Positions 52,320 to 61,181 of a DNA stretch of 64,000 bases are shown here, piece after piece. Within the stretch, counting starts at the first letter, position 1; every line of letters begins with the position of its first letter. This DNA comes from UBA11996 sp964394975. Its GTDB lineage: Bacteria > Chloroflexota > Dehalococcoidia > Lucifugimonadales > UBA826. A model generated the notes under the pieces. The model had not been told where the DNA came from and did not search any database. It worked only from the letters and a program-made list of their open reading frames with translations. The position numbers and the translations under genes are program-made. The stretch covers positions 1 to 64,000 of the forward strand of contig CAYMZR010000001.1 of the NCBI GenBank assembly GCA_964394975.1, written 5' to 3'.

Positions 52320-55300
52320 ATGCCTAAATGTGAGAATTGTGGTTATAGCACAGACAAAGAAGGCAAATTTTGTGTCAAGTGTGGAAGTTCTTTTACTCCA
52401 CAACATTTACCGAATATGGAGTCGGAGATATCTGAACCAAAGGAAGAAAGCCTTCAGGAGACCTTTGGCCAAGGGAATGTCTGTGAAAGTTGCGGACATC
52501 AGAATTCTCACGAAAACAATTACTGCACCAGTTGCGGCAAAGATCTCAATATTGTTTCGGAAGTACCATCCAAGGATGAAATCAACACAGAGAACGCCAG
52601 TCTGGAGAAAACGCTCTTAGAACTAGAGCATCTTAGGTTTTCACTTTCCCAGATTGAGAATCCCAAAGACTTACTGTCTCGTCAATTCGTTTCAAGGCTG
52701 GAATTACGAAAAGCAATATTACTTGAAAACCTTGAAAGGATTATCGAATCTCAACCTGTGGAGAAAAAGGAATCATCGCTTCGATATTTTTTTGATCAGG
52801 TAGTAGCGGTGTCCCGCGATCAAGGTAACGAAACGTCTGAGTCAGATCTCTATTCCATTGCTGCCTCACTCGGAATGGACATGCCAGGGAGCGAAGCTCG
52901 CACACAGTTAGAAGTTTTTAGTAAATCGACTGCAGCAAAAGATGATGTGTCAAAATTTCACACTTCCTCTAATGTGGTTTCAAGTGGCCAAATTGCCGAC
53001 GTTCATTACTCCAACGAACGAAAAGGTTACTTTAGTTGGACCGGTCTCTGGACAACCTTATATTCTGAAAATGCGATGTCGTCCTTTTTGGGCTTCGGTA
53101 TACTCCTCATTACAATCAGTTCTCTGGTGCTACTGGTTAATTATTGGTCTAATGAGGACATGAGATTAGTCCTTATGGGACTTGCTTTTGTCCAAATGGC
53201 GGCCTTTATTGGAGCAGGTCACCTAGTAAAAGAACAAGTAGGTCTGCATTTTTCAGGATTGGCTCTCATAACAATAGGATCGGTATGGAGTCTTTTTGCA
53301 GCTGGCATCATTACATACCTTCTATTCGACCCTCTCGGCACCGAGCCAAAAATTCCCGGAATAGGATTGGAAATAAACCTCAGCCCTATTGCATGGTTAG
53401 TTGTATCTGGTATCGGGACACCTGTCTGGGGAATATTGGCATATAAATATAGAGGCTATGTTTTAGCCCACGGGTTCATAGCACTCAGTGGTATCACAAT
53501 TTTTCTCGCTATAGCCTCTTTCGGTCAAAATTGGCAGATATGGAAATGGGCTGTCAGCCCTCTTTCTATCTATGCTCTAGCTCTCCTTTATTTAAGGGAA
53601 TCCATAGATACGTCTGACAGGAGGAGTTTAAAGCATCCACTTGTATGGTCATCCTTTTTCATAGGGTTATTACCCCTTATTATTCTGGGGCTTTCCTATT
53701 TGGAAAATCCTAATCAACATAATGGTCCCCTAGCTCTTTGCTTTTTGATCACCGCACTCTCGTCACTAGATGCAATACGGCACACTGGTCTTCGTTGGTT
53801 GGAACATTTCTCAGCTCTTATATTGCCTCTTGCAATTGTTCTGGCAGTTCCTGAATTCAACATTAAAGCCGAAACATATATCCCGTTAATTTTGATATCT
53901 ATCTCTTTAATCTACGGTTTGGTAGGAACCAGAATTAGATTAAGTCCACCTACTCGGGTAGAAGAAAACTGGCCCATTTTAAAGCCTTGGTTTGCAATAT
54001 CCTTCATATTAATTTTTGCAATTCCGTTGATAGAATCGGCGGCGATATGGAGTAAAACAGTAAGTATGCTGATTGCTACTATATTGACAGCAACACTAGC
54101 ACAAATGTGGAAAAGACCACCCCTGCCATGGTTACCGATAATCCCTCTTACTTTGACCATGGCATACACCATCAATTTAATGCCAGGTCAAATTTCAGAT
54201 CTGTTCTCTGTACAGGGAATGTGTTCCCCAGATTCGGGAATTTATCCTTTGGATTGCCTGCAAATCCCGCTTGCACCCGCGATCATGTCTCTCTTTGGAT
54301 TCATATCATTGGTTTTCCTGTGGTTTGCCAAGACAAAAACGGTTTCCTCTCACCCAATAACACTGTGGTCCATAACATTCACCTTGATTTCAGCCCTGTG
54401 GGCTCTTCTATATTCTAGTCCGGGTATCAGTCTAACCTTCATATCTCCAGCCGTCCTAATGGTCGCAGTCATAGTGATTTGCTCACTCTCGATAATTGTT
54501 GTTCTCACCTTGACACCCTGGTTCCAGGAAATGTGGACCTCTGCAAAAGTCGAAATAAATAACTACTTGATCACTCGGCCGTCGGAACCTGAGTTTTGCT
54601 TTAATTGCGATAACCCTCTAGAAGATAGCGTTCACGTACCCGTAGGTGAAGATATATTTTGCACAAATTGCGGGCACAAGAACCAATTAGCTACACACAC
54701 CGATGGCGAAAATTGGCAACAAAAATTTGTGAATGCTGCATTATCAATCAAATTTCTCAGGAGTGTTTCTCTATTCTTAATTTTAATAATCCTTCCCATC
54801 TGGACAATTGCGATATTGGGGTATGTTGTACAAATTTCACAGACATTCCATGCCTACGCAACTACAGTGTGGTGGGGCTTCACCGCCATATATACATTTG
54901 GGCTTGCCAAGTACAAAAAGCCCATCTGGTTATACTCAGGAAGTATCGCAATACATCTAGCTCTCATCACATTAATTAGTCTTCCTACATTGGAACTAAG
55001 TACCAATCAAATCGGATTAATAGTTTCAATCTCTTCCCTTTTCTACTTGGGAATCATAGGAGTTTGCTACAAATATCAAGAATGGAGCCATGATTATTCG
55101 CCAAAAACAAAGCAATATATATTTTTACCCTTGCTAGTAAGCGCTGGTATTGACGGCATAGTTGGATTAATACTCTCAGGCTGGAATGACTGGGGAAACT
55201 GGGAAGGGCTCACAGTAACAATTATCTACTTAGCCATATCGATAACAGTTGCTCAGATTTCAAAATATCGATTCGTACCTTACGCCACTATGGGATTAGT

Positions 55301-56168
55301 TCTAACCTTCAACATTTTCGTTGTTGGGTTAATCGGGGGAAGCTGGCCTGCAAGGGCCACAGGTTGGGCATTACAAGGTTTGGCATTCTGGTGGATTGCC
55401 AAAGGAATCGTGTTTATTTCAAAGGATGGGATTAAATATGACTTAAGTTTATGGGTAAATCCGTTAGAGAACTCTTCGACAAGAACGGCCATATTTGCTG
55501 GAGCCTTTGCATTCATAACACTGGCAGCAAAAATACTTGGAATAGGAACATTCGACGCGGACCTGATTGTTCCGACCTCAGTAATCGCGATATTAGGTTT
55601 CTTATATCTCGGAAAAGCCATCACCGAAAGGAATGTATTATCTGGTTATTTGGCAGCTGCAGCTCTTCTATTTAGCTGGTATATTCAATTAATTGAACGA
55701 GACCTATCACAGATTGAAATACAGCTTTACACAATACCGGCCGGATTATATTTACTGTCCCTAGGTTATTTGGAAAACCGTAGAAAAATCTTAACCTACA
55801 AACTGGCTATGGCCTGCAACATACTTGGGGTCATAATATTGGGCGGGTCGGCATTTATACAATCCATAATAGCTTCCAACGGAACGGAACTTATTTTTGT
55901 ACTATTGGCTGGATTTGAAGGAATGCTTTTAACTATTTGGGGAATCTTTTCCAAATCAAAAATTTCTTTCACAGCAGGAGTCTTAACATTTGTAATCAAC
56001 ATTTTTTATCAGGCCACTTCACTCCTTTCAGGAACTGACGGGGCCATCATCGGGATTATATCGGGATTATTCATAATCACTCTGGTGATCATAATTGAAC
56101 GAGCCAAAAATCATCTTATCGCAAGAGGCCAAAAATTCTTAGTTTTTGTAAACGATTGGGATTGGTAA
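52320..56168 (+). CDS. Zinc-ribbon polytopic membrane protein, unknown function
   Basis: A 1282-aa protein. Two N-terminal zinc ribbons use C4/C7/C18/C21 and C55/C58/C69/C72, then a helical segment (about 90-235) leads into a long run of hydrophobic helices (from about 255). The helices are interrupted near the middle by a third zinc ribbon, C760/C763/C781/C784, and then resume to the C-terminus. More than 25 helices can be counted by eye. I do not recognise a characterised family. The internal zinc ribbon suggests that the gene arose by fusion or duplication of a zinc-ribbon-plus-membrane unit. AAAGGAAC precedes the ATG. Location after the receptor kinase suggests, but does not prove, a functional link. 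Confidence 0.75.
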   Translation: MPKCENCGYSTDKEGKFCVKCGSSFTPQHLPNMESEISEPKEESLQETFGQGNVCESCGHQNSHENNYCTSCGKDLNIVSEVPSKDEINTENASLEKTLLELEHLRFSLSQIENPKDLLSRQFVSRLELRKAILLENLERIIESQPVEKKESSLRYFFDQVVAVSRDQGNETSESDLYSIAASLGMDMPGSEARTQLEVFSKSTAAKDDVSKFHTSSNVVSSGQIADVHYSNERKGYFSWTGLWTTLYSENAMSSFLGFGILLITISSLVLLVNYWSNEDMRLVLMGLAFVQMAAFIGAGHLVKEQVGLHFSGLALITIGSVWSLFAAGIITYLLFDPLGTEPKIPGIGLEINLSPIAWLVVSGIGTPVWGILAYKYRGYVLAHGFIALSGITIFLAIASFGQNWQIWKWAVSPLSIYALALLYLRESIDTSDRRSLKHPLVWSSFFIGLLPLIILGLSYLENPNQHNGPLALCFLITALSSLDAIRHTGLRWLEHFSALILPLAIVLAVPEFNIKAETYIPLILISISLIYGLVGTRIRLSPPTRVEENWPILKPWFAISFILIFAIPLIESAAIWSKTVSMLIATILTATLAQMWKRPPLPWLPIIPLTLTMAYTINLMPGQISDLFSVQGMCSPDSGIYPLDCLQIPLAPAIMSLFGFISLVFLWFAKTKTVSSHPITLWSITFTLISALWALLYSSPGISLTFISPAVLMVAVIVICSLSIIVVLTLTPWFQEMWTSAKVEINNYLITRPSEPEFCFNCDNPLEDSVHVPVGEDIFCTNCGHKNQLATHTDGENWQQKFVNAALSIKFLRSVSLFLILIILPIWTIAILGYVVQISQTFHAYATTVWWGFTAIYTFGLAKYKKPIWLYSGSIAIHLALITLISLPTLELSTNQIGLIVSISSLFYLGIIGVCYKYQEWSHDYSPKTKQYIFLPLLVSAGIDGIVGLILSGWNDWGNWEGLTVTIIYLAISITVAQISKYRFVPYATMGLVLTFNIFVVGLIGGSWPARATGWALQGLAFWWIAKGIVFISKDGIKYDLSLWVNPLENSSTRTAIFAGAFAFITLAAKILGIGTFDADLIVPTSVIAILGFLYLGKAITERNVLSGYLAAAALLFSWYIQLIERDLSQIEIQLYTIPAGLYLLSLGYLENRRKILTYKLAMACNILGVIILGGSAFIQSIIASNGTELIFVLLAGFEGMLLTIWGIFSKSKISFTAGVLTFVINIFYQATSLLSGTDGAIIGIISGLFIITLVIIIERAKNHLIARGQKFLVFVNDWDW

Positions 56169-56237
56169 AATTGACACTAAAACCAACCCATTATAAAGTC
56201 GATAGATATTGTGAATTTTCGAAAAATGGGAGTAGGT

Positions 56238-57419
56238 ATGAAAGTCACAGGCGTAAAAACTTATGTAATTGAAAATGAGCCTGGAGTGCGATCGGGAGGT
56301 GGAGGAAGCACTGAGGAATGGTATATAGGTGGGAAGTATTTTCTTATCTTGGAATTATCTACAGATGAAGGTATCGTGGGCATAGGTGAAAAACTTACTG
56401 GAAGTTCTTTTACCGGAAAAATGACATGGGAGTCATTCAAATCTCAAATACAGTTGGTACATGAAACTGTCGAAGCTTTTGTAATAGGACAAGATCCTTT
56501 CAATGTAGAAAAAATATACTACGATATGTACGCCGGAAGACACGACTACCGATTACCAAGCTTACATTTCGGAATGGTTATTTCTGGGATCGAGATGGCA
56601 CTATGGGACATAGTCGGCAAAGCCAATAATCAGCCCATATACAATATGTTGGGCGGAAAGTGTTGGGACAAACTCAGAGCGTACGCTTACATGCCTCCAA
56701 TCCCTGACGGGAAAGCCGAAAATGCCGGGGCAGTGGCAGAGCAATTACTTGAAGAAGGTAATACAGCCTGCAAGTTTGATCCGTTTCGTCCAATCACCGG
56801 TGTACCAAGAGATATAACCCTACCTGAAATAACCTACACAGAGAATATTTTCAAAAACATAAGATCAGCTGTAGGGAACGAACTTGAAGTTGGATTGGGT
56901 ACACATGGGCAACTAACTACCTACAGCGCGATACGGGTGGCAAAGGCTATAGAGCCATACCAACCGTTTTGGTTTGAAGAGCCAGTTTCACCCGAAAATA
57001 TTGATGAAATGGCCAGGGTCGCAGCTCATACCAGTATCCCAATTGCCACTGGGGAAAGACTAGCTACGATCTTTCAATTTTCTGAGTTATTGAGAAAGCA
57101 GGCTGCACAGATTATTCAAATCGACATTGGCCAGGCCGGAGGGATATTAGTAGGTAAAAAGGTTGCAGCTCTGGCTGAAGCAAGCTATGCAGTGATCGCG
57201 CCCCATATGTATTGTGGTCCAGTGGCCGCTGCCGCTGCTATACAAGTGGCAACATGCTCTCCCAATTTTATGATAGCGGAGGCAAACCAAGGATCTTTAC
57301 ATAAAAAAATATTTAAGGAACCCATAGTTTTTGAGAATGGGAATATAGAAATCCCTACTGGGCCTGGGTTGGGGGTAGAGTTTGATCCAAAGATTTTAGA
57401 AAAACATATAGTAAGCTGA
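56238..57419 (+). CDS. Enolase-superfamily protein, paralog 5 (missing metal ligand)
   Basis: A 393-aa MR/MLE-type protein. Glu ligands E247 (W-F-E-E-P) and E273 (A-T-G-E-R) are present, as are K179 in A-C-K-F-D and the C-terminal His in A-P-H-M-Y-C-G-P. The first metal ligand, normally Asp or Glu in a D-x-H-G motif, is Gly221 (L-G-T-H-G-Q). Without it, Mg binding would be impaired or use another residue. ATG 56238 is chosen because GGGAG is at 56228-56232; a GTG at 56211 lacks this. Stands alone between the large membrane protein and the metallophosphoesterase. Confidence 0.83.
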   Translation: MKVTGVKTYVIENEPGVRSGGGGSTEEWYIGGKYFLILELSTDEGIVGIGEKLTGSSFTGKMTWESFKSQIQLVHETVEAFVIGQDPFNVEKIYYDMYAGRHDYRLPSLHFGMVISGIEMALWDIVGKANNQPIYNMLGGKCWDKLRAYAYMPPIPDGKAENAGAVAEQLLEEGNTACKFDPFRPITGVPRDITLPEITYTENIFKNIRSAVGNELEVGLGTHGQLTTYSAIRVAKAIEPYQPFWFEEPVSPENIDEMARVAAHTSIPIATGERLATIFQFSELLRKQAAQIIQIDIGQAGGILVGKKVAALAEASYAVIAPHMYCGPVAAAAAIQVATCSPNFMIAEANQGSLHKKIFKEPIVFENGNIEIPTGPGLGVEFDPKILEKHIVS

Positions 57420-57554
57420 AGCATTACTGCGGAATAATAGCGACTTTATTCCCCAGATCGGTCCAATGCACTAAGGCCTTTTTGAGTAATAAATTCTAAC
57501 CAATTCAATCTTATTTTGGGGTAACCCGTTATACCATTCTCAACCTATATCATT

Positions 57555-58382
57555 TTATTCTAGACTGATATATCGGTGACTGAGACCGTTATCGTCCAAG
57601 TCCACAATCCTAATACCTGATGGATCATCATCGAGTGGATATCCCACAGGTCCTGAAGATACATATTCAATATCATTCAGGCTTCTGTAATTATTCCTAT
57701 GAAGGTGGCCAGAGAAAACTGCCGATACTTTGTACCGATCCAACAGATTTATAATTTGCTGTCTTCTTGGAGAAGGAATCGCAAAATAATTATCTGCTTC
57801 ATTTGAAGTTTCAAGAAAAAGAGGGTGATGTAGAAATATTATTTTGTGAAGTGCACCATTGTCTGAAGCTTTAGTTAGCTCATTTTCTAAAAACTCAATC
57901 AGAAAGTCCCATTCTTCTGGTACAGCCGTAGGATCCGAACAAACTGAACTGTTGATAGCTATGAAGTAACAATTATTTTTTTGAAATGAGTAGTTATCGG
58001 AGCCGAACAATGTCCTATACGATTCTAACGATGCTGTGGTTGGTGAATTTCCCACATCGTGATTTCCTGCGACCCAGTAGATTGGAATGTGTTTATCCAA
58101 CTGATCAGTTATTCTGAATAACTCCACTCTCTGCTCTAAAGAATCAGCTTCGTTAACCATATCTCCACACATAACGACAAAATCAGGTTTGTATGCATTC
58201 GCGTATGCAATAGCTTTGGTGAAGAGTTTTATTTCAGGCTCGAAGTGGTCAAATTCCTTTTCGACATATCGCAGATTCAATCCTTCACGAGACCTAGATT
58301 GAGCCTCTTCCTTAGTTAATTTACTAATGGACGAAAACATTCCAAATTGAGGATCGGCCATTTGTATGAAATTTATTGCCAT
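57555..58382 (-). CDS. Calcineurin-like metallophosphoesterase
   Basis: A 275-aa phosphoesterase: metal-binding motifs M-A-D-P-Q-F-G (Asp10), M-C-G-D-M-V-N, A-G-N-H-D, L-H-H-P-L and S-G-H-L-H. D-P-Q replaces the common D-x-H at the first motif, as in cyclic-nucleotide-phosphodiesterase-like and Cpd-related members. No signal peptide. Substrate unknown. Last gene of a group with the acyl-CoA dehydrogenase-like and luciferase-like genes. Confidence 0.88.
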   Translation of the reverse strand: MAINFIQMADPQFGMFSSISKLTKEEAQSRSREGLNLRYVEKEFDHFEPEIKLFTKAIAYANAYKPDFVVMCGDMVNEADSLEQRVELFRITDQLDKHIPIYWVAGNHDVGNSPTTASLESYRTLFGSDNYSFQKNNCYFIAINSSVCSDPTAVPEEWDFLIEFLENELTKASDNGALHKIIFLHHPLFLETSNEADNYFAIPSPRRQQIINLLDRYKVSAVFSGHLHRNNYRSLNDIEYVSSGPVGYPLDDDPSGIRIVDLDDNGLSHRYISLE

Positions 58383-58400
58383 TGTCTGCCTCTGATTTAA

Positions 58401-59564
58401 CTAATCCAATATTGACGATGCTATGTGTTCCAATGCTCTAGCTTCAATGGGAGGGTTAAACAATCCGCTCCTAACATCCCTGAAATACCTTTCGAGAGGC
58501 CTTGATTTTTCTAGCCCTACACCTCCCACAATTCTGATGGCTAAATCAGTGATTTCTATGGCCGAGTCAATAGATTTTGTTTTTACAGCTCCAATTTCAG
58601 TCAAAAGATCTTTGTGATACTCAGGATAATTTTCCCAATCTTCGGCGAATGAAAAAAGATTTCTTTTGGATGCAATAAGTTCCGATTCCAAACGCCCAAT
58701 CTGTTCTCGAACATACGGTATCTTAGAAATAGTTTCTGATGTACCTGTAGGTTTTCTATTTTTTGCAAATTCTAAAGCGTAATTCCTTGCCGCATTTGCT
58801 ACACCCAAATTTGCAGCGCTAGTCATAAGAGGAAACCATGCCGCACCACCTGTAGGATCATTAGCAGGGTATTTAGGATTAGATCGAAACAGAAAATCCT
58901 TCTCTTTCACTTTCACATTCTTAAAAATGATGTCATGAGACCCTGTAGCGCGCATCGACATAGAATCCCAGGTTTCTTCTATGGAAATTCCTTTTGCAGA
59001 CATGTTCTGTAAAACTCTTGCTGTATCTCCACTTTGATCTTCAACCGCAGCAAAAGTTATCGCATAGGTCAATTCTGGGGCCAAGGTGGACCAGGTTTTA
59101 CGCCCATCCAAATACCAACCTCCACTCTTATCAGGTGTTAACACGGTGGACGGCCTTCCACCTCCTTGCGGTGAACCTAACTCCGGCTCTGAAGCGATGT
59201 TGTTAAGCAAAACCCCTTTCGACACGACTTCACTGAATACTCTTTGCCTTATTGGATCTGGCCATTTTTTTTCTGTTGATTCGGTTCCAATCACCATATG
59301 GTGCATTCCCACAGATAATGCCGTGGAACCATCTCCAGTACCAATTTCGAATTGAGCCAAAAGGATATCAGTCAACCCATATCCTGGCCCCCCATAGCTT
59401 TCCGGCACAGCAGAGGCCAAATATCCTATTTCACGCATAAAATCAAAGTGCCCGTGGGGAAATGAACCGTCACGATCATGCTGGGAAGAAGTGGAAGATA
59501 TGTGTTTTGCGATTTCTTGTGACTTTTCTAAAAGTATTTTTTGTCTTTCACTCTTAGGCCACAT
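58401..59564 (-). CDS. Acyl-CoA dehydrogenase-like flavoprotein
   Basis: A 387-aa acyl-CoA dehydrogenase-fold protein. The ACAD signature region is altered (N-N-I-A-S-E-P-E-L-G-S-P), and the C-terminal catalytic Glu motif Y-E-G is replaced by F-N-P-P. This resembles DszC/SfnB-type flavin monooxygenases and dibenzothiophene-desulfurization relatives, which use reduced flavin and oxygen rather than dehydrogenate acyl-CoA. It lies 2 nt after the luciferase-like monooxygenase gene, a pairing consistent with two-component monooxygenase chemistry. Confidence 0.8.
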   Translation of the reverse strand: MWPKSERQKILLEKSQEIAKHISSTSSQHDRDGSFPHGHFDFMREIGYLASAVPESYGGPGYGLTDILLAQFEIGTGDGSTALSVGMHHMVIGTESTEKKWPDPIRQRVFSEVVSKGVLLNNIASEPELGSPQGGGRPSTVLTPDKSGGWYLDGRKTWSTLAPELTYAITFAAVEDQSGDTARVLQNMSAKGISIEETWDSMSMRATGSHDIIFKNVKVKEKDFLFRSNPKYPANDPTGGAAWFPLMTSAANLGVANAARNYALEFAKNRKPTGTSETISKIPYVREQIGRLESELIASKRNLFSFAEDWENYPEYHKDLLTEIGAVKTKSIDSAIEITDLAIRIVGGVGLEKSRPLERYFRDVRSGLFNPPIEARALEHIASSILD

Positions 59565-59566
59565 AA

Positions 59567-60418
59567 TTAATTTTTATCCAAAATGGTTTCTGCAATTCCT
59601 TCCAACTCATCAAAAATATCCTGCTGACTTACAGAACTTACTCCCACTAAAACTCTATCCACTCCTGCTTCTTTATAACGGGAAATTAACTGTTTGTCTG
59701 CAGGTAAGCTATGCATTGTTATTTGAATAGTGTCCGGATCTCTTTTCTCAGCATCACAAAGTTCCAAAATATTTTGCTTTGCATCAACAATCTCCTCTGG
59801 AGAAAGCCTAATTGGAAGCCATCCGTCTCCCCACTTAACAACACGTTTTAATACATTTTTTGCATTTCCGCCTAACAGCACTGGAGGATGAGGGGTTTGT
59901 ACAGGCTTTGGGTAACAAATTATTGGAGGAAAATCAACATATTTCCCGTGGAATTCAGGTTCTTCCTTGGTCCAAATCTCTTTCATAGCTAGAACATATT
60001 CTCTTGCCTGAGTCCACCGATGATCAAAATCAGCCCCCATTATTTCGGCTTCCTCCCTGAACCAGCCAGTACCAATGCCATAAAGAAACCGACCATCAGA
60101 ATAGAAATCCAAAGTCGCTATTAATTTAGCCAGATCTAAAGGATTATGCTCTGTAATTAAGTTAACAGCAGTCCCAAGTCCCAAGTTTGTTGTCACTGAA
60201 GAAGCTCGCGATAACGCAATCAATGGATTAACACCAAGATACATTTGCTTCGGAATGGAACCATCAGAGGTTCCAGCGTAAACCGAATTATGCTTTACAG
60301 GCATAACAGGGTGCTCAGGTAGCCATACTGAATCAAAGCCCAAAGACTCGATCTTTTCTGCTATCACTCCAAAATCTCCCATTGAAGCTGTCACACTCAT
60401 ACTTATGCCAATTTTCAT
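59567..60418 (-). CDS. Luciferase-like (LLM) F420- or FMN-dependent oxidoreductase
   Basis: A 283-aa luciferase-like TIM barrel close to the F420-dependent TIGR03619 type: K-I-G-I-S-M-S opening, L-G-F-D-S-V-W-L-P-E-H, G-T-A-V-N-L-I-T-E-H-N-P-L-D-L-A-K, G-R-F-L-Y-G-I-G-T-G-W, P-V-L-L-G-G-N-A. ATG 60418 is fixed by AGGAGG. Expanded families of these enzymes are reported in SAR202 genomes. With the DszC-like neighbour it may oxidise organosulfur or recalcitrant compounds. Confidence 0.88.
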   Translation of the reverse strand: MKIGISMSVTASMGDFGVIAEKIESLGFDSVWLPEHPVMPVKHNSVYAGTSDGSIPKQMYLGVNPLIALSRASSVTTNLGLGTAVNLITEHNPLDLAKLIATLDFYSDGRFLYGIGTGWFREEAEIMGADFDHRWTQAREYVLAMKEIWTKEEPEFHGKYVDFPPIICYPKPVQTPHPPVLLGGNAKNVLKRVVKWGDGWLPIRLSPEEIVDAKQNILELCDAEKRDPDTIQITMHSLPADKQLISRYKEAGVDRVLVGVSSVSQQDIFDELEGIAETILDKN

Positions 60419-60482
60419 TCTGCCTCCTATCAAAAGCGAACCCATAGTAATACAAGTTTATATATAGTAAAGGAAATCATTG

Positions 60483-60513
60483 AAACTGATACAGTGATTT
60501 TTGAGATCAGTTT
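60483..60513 (+). other. Stem-loop in the divergent promoter region
   Basis: AAACTGAT (60483-60490) and ATCAGTTT (60506-60513), an 8-bp stem with a 15-nt loop, followed by TTAATT. It lies between the divergent LLM and methyltransferase genes, so it may be an operator rather than a terminator. Confidence 0.35.
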
Positions 60514-60545
60514 TTAATTAAGGGCCAAAATTACGGAGATCAATA

Positions 60546-61181
60546 ATGAATGAGAAACATGAAGATCGAGTGCAATGGATTTATTCTTCCCGAAACAATT
60601 CTGAACTCTCCGAAAGATATGATGTATGGGCTAAAGATTATGATAAAGATCTGGCAGAAGTTTTCGGTTGGGTTGCTCCAAAGGCCGCATCTGACTACTT
60701 AGCAAAATATGTAGACCCGAACTCTAATGTTTTAGACGCGGGAGCAGGAACCGGATTAGTAGGATTAGCTTTGGCAGAACACGGCTTCCAAAACCTCACA
60801 GCAATGGATCTGTCTGAGGGAATGCTCAAGGAAGCTCGTAACAAAAACGTATATAAAAGCTTTGACCAAATGACCCTTGGAGAGTCTTTGGGTTACGAAA
60901 CTAACTCTTTCGACGCTGTCATCACTGTTGGAGTGATGACCCTAGGTCACGCAGGCCCTGAATCTTTTGACGAATTAATAAGAATTACCAGACCACAGGG
61001 ATGTATAGTGTTCACTATTAGAACAGATGTATACCTGGAAAATGGCTTTAAGGAAAAGCAAGCCGAAATTGAATCAAACCAACTATGGGAAGTCATAGAA
61101 ATTAGTGATGAATTCCGCCCACTACCCATAGGGGAACCCGAAGTCCTGCATCAAGTATGGGTGTACAGAGTCCTATCTTAG
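60546..61181 (+). CDS. Class I SAM-dependent methyltransferase
   Basis: A 211-aa methyltransferase. Motif I V-L-D-A-G-A-G-T-G is at 62-70, with A-M-D-L-S-E-G-M-L at strand 2 and D-A-V-I-T-V-G-V-M-T-L-G-H as motif IV. Target unknown. CGGAGA precedes the ATG. Its stop overlaps the metA stop by 4 nt. Confidence 0.87.
   Translation: MNEKHEDRVQWIYSSRNNSELSERYDVWAKDYDKDLAEVFGWVAPKAASDYLAKYVDPNSNVLDAGAGTGLVGLALAEHGFQNLTAMDLSEGMLKEARNKNVYKSFDQMTLGESLGYETNSFDAVITVGVMTLGHAGPESFDELIRITRPQGCIVFTIRTDVYLENGFKEKQAEIESNQLWEVIEISDEFRPLPIGEPEVLHQVWVYRVLS

Noticed and set aside
57431..57452. Hairpin GGAATAA/TTATTCC considered as a bidirectional terminator
   Set aside because: No T-run follows on either strand and the stem is short and AT-rich.
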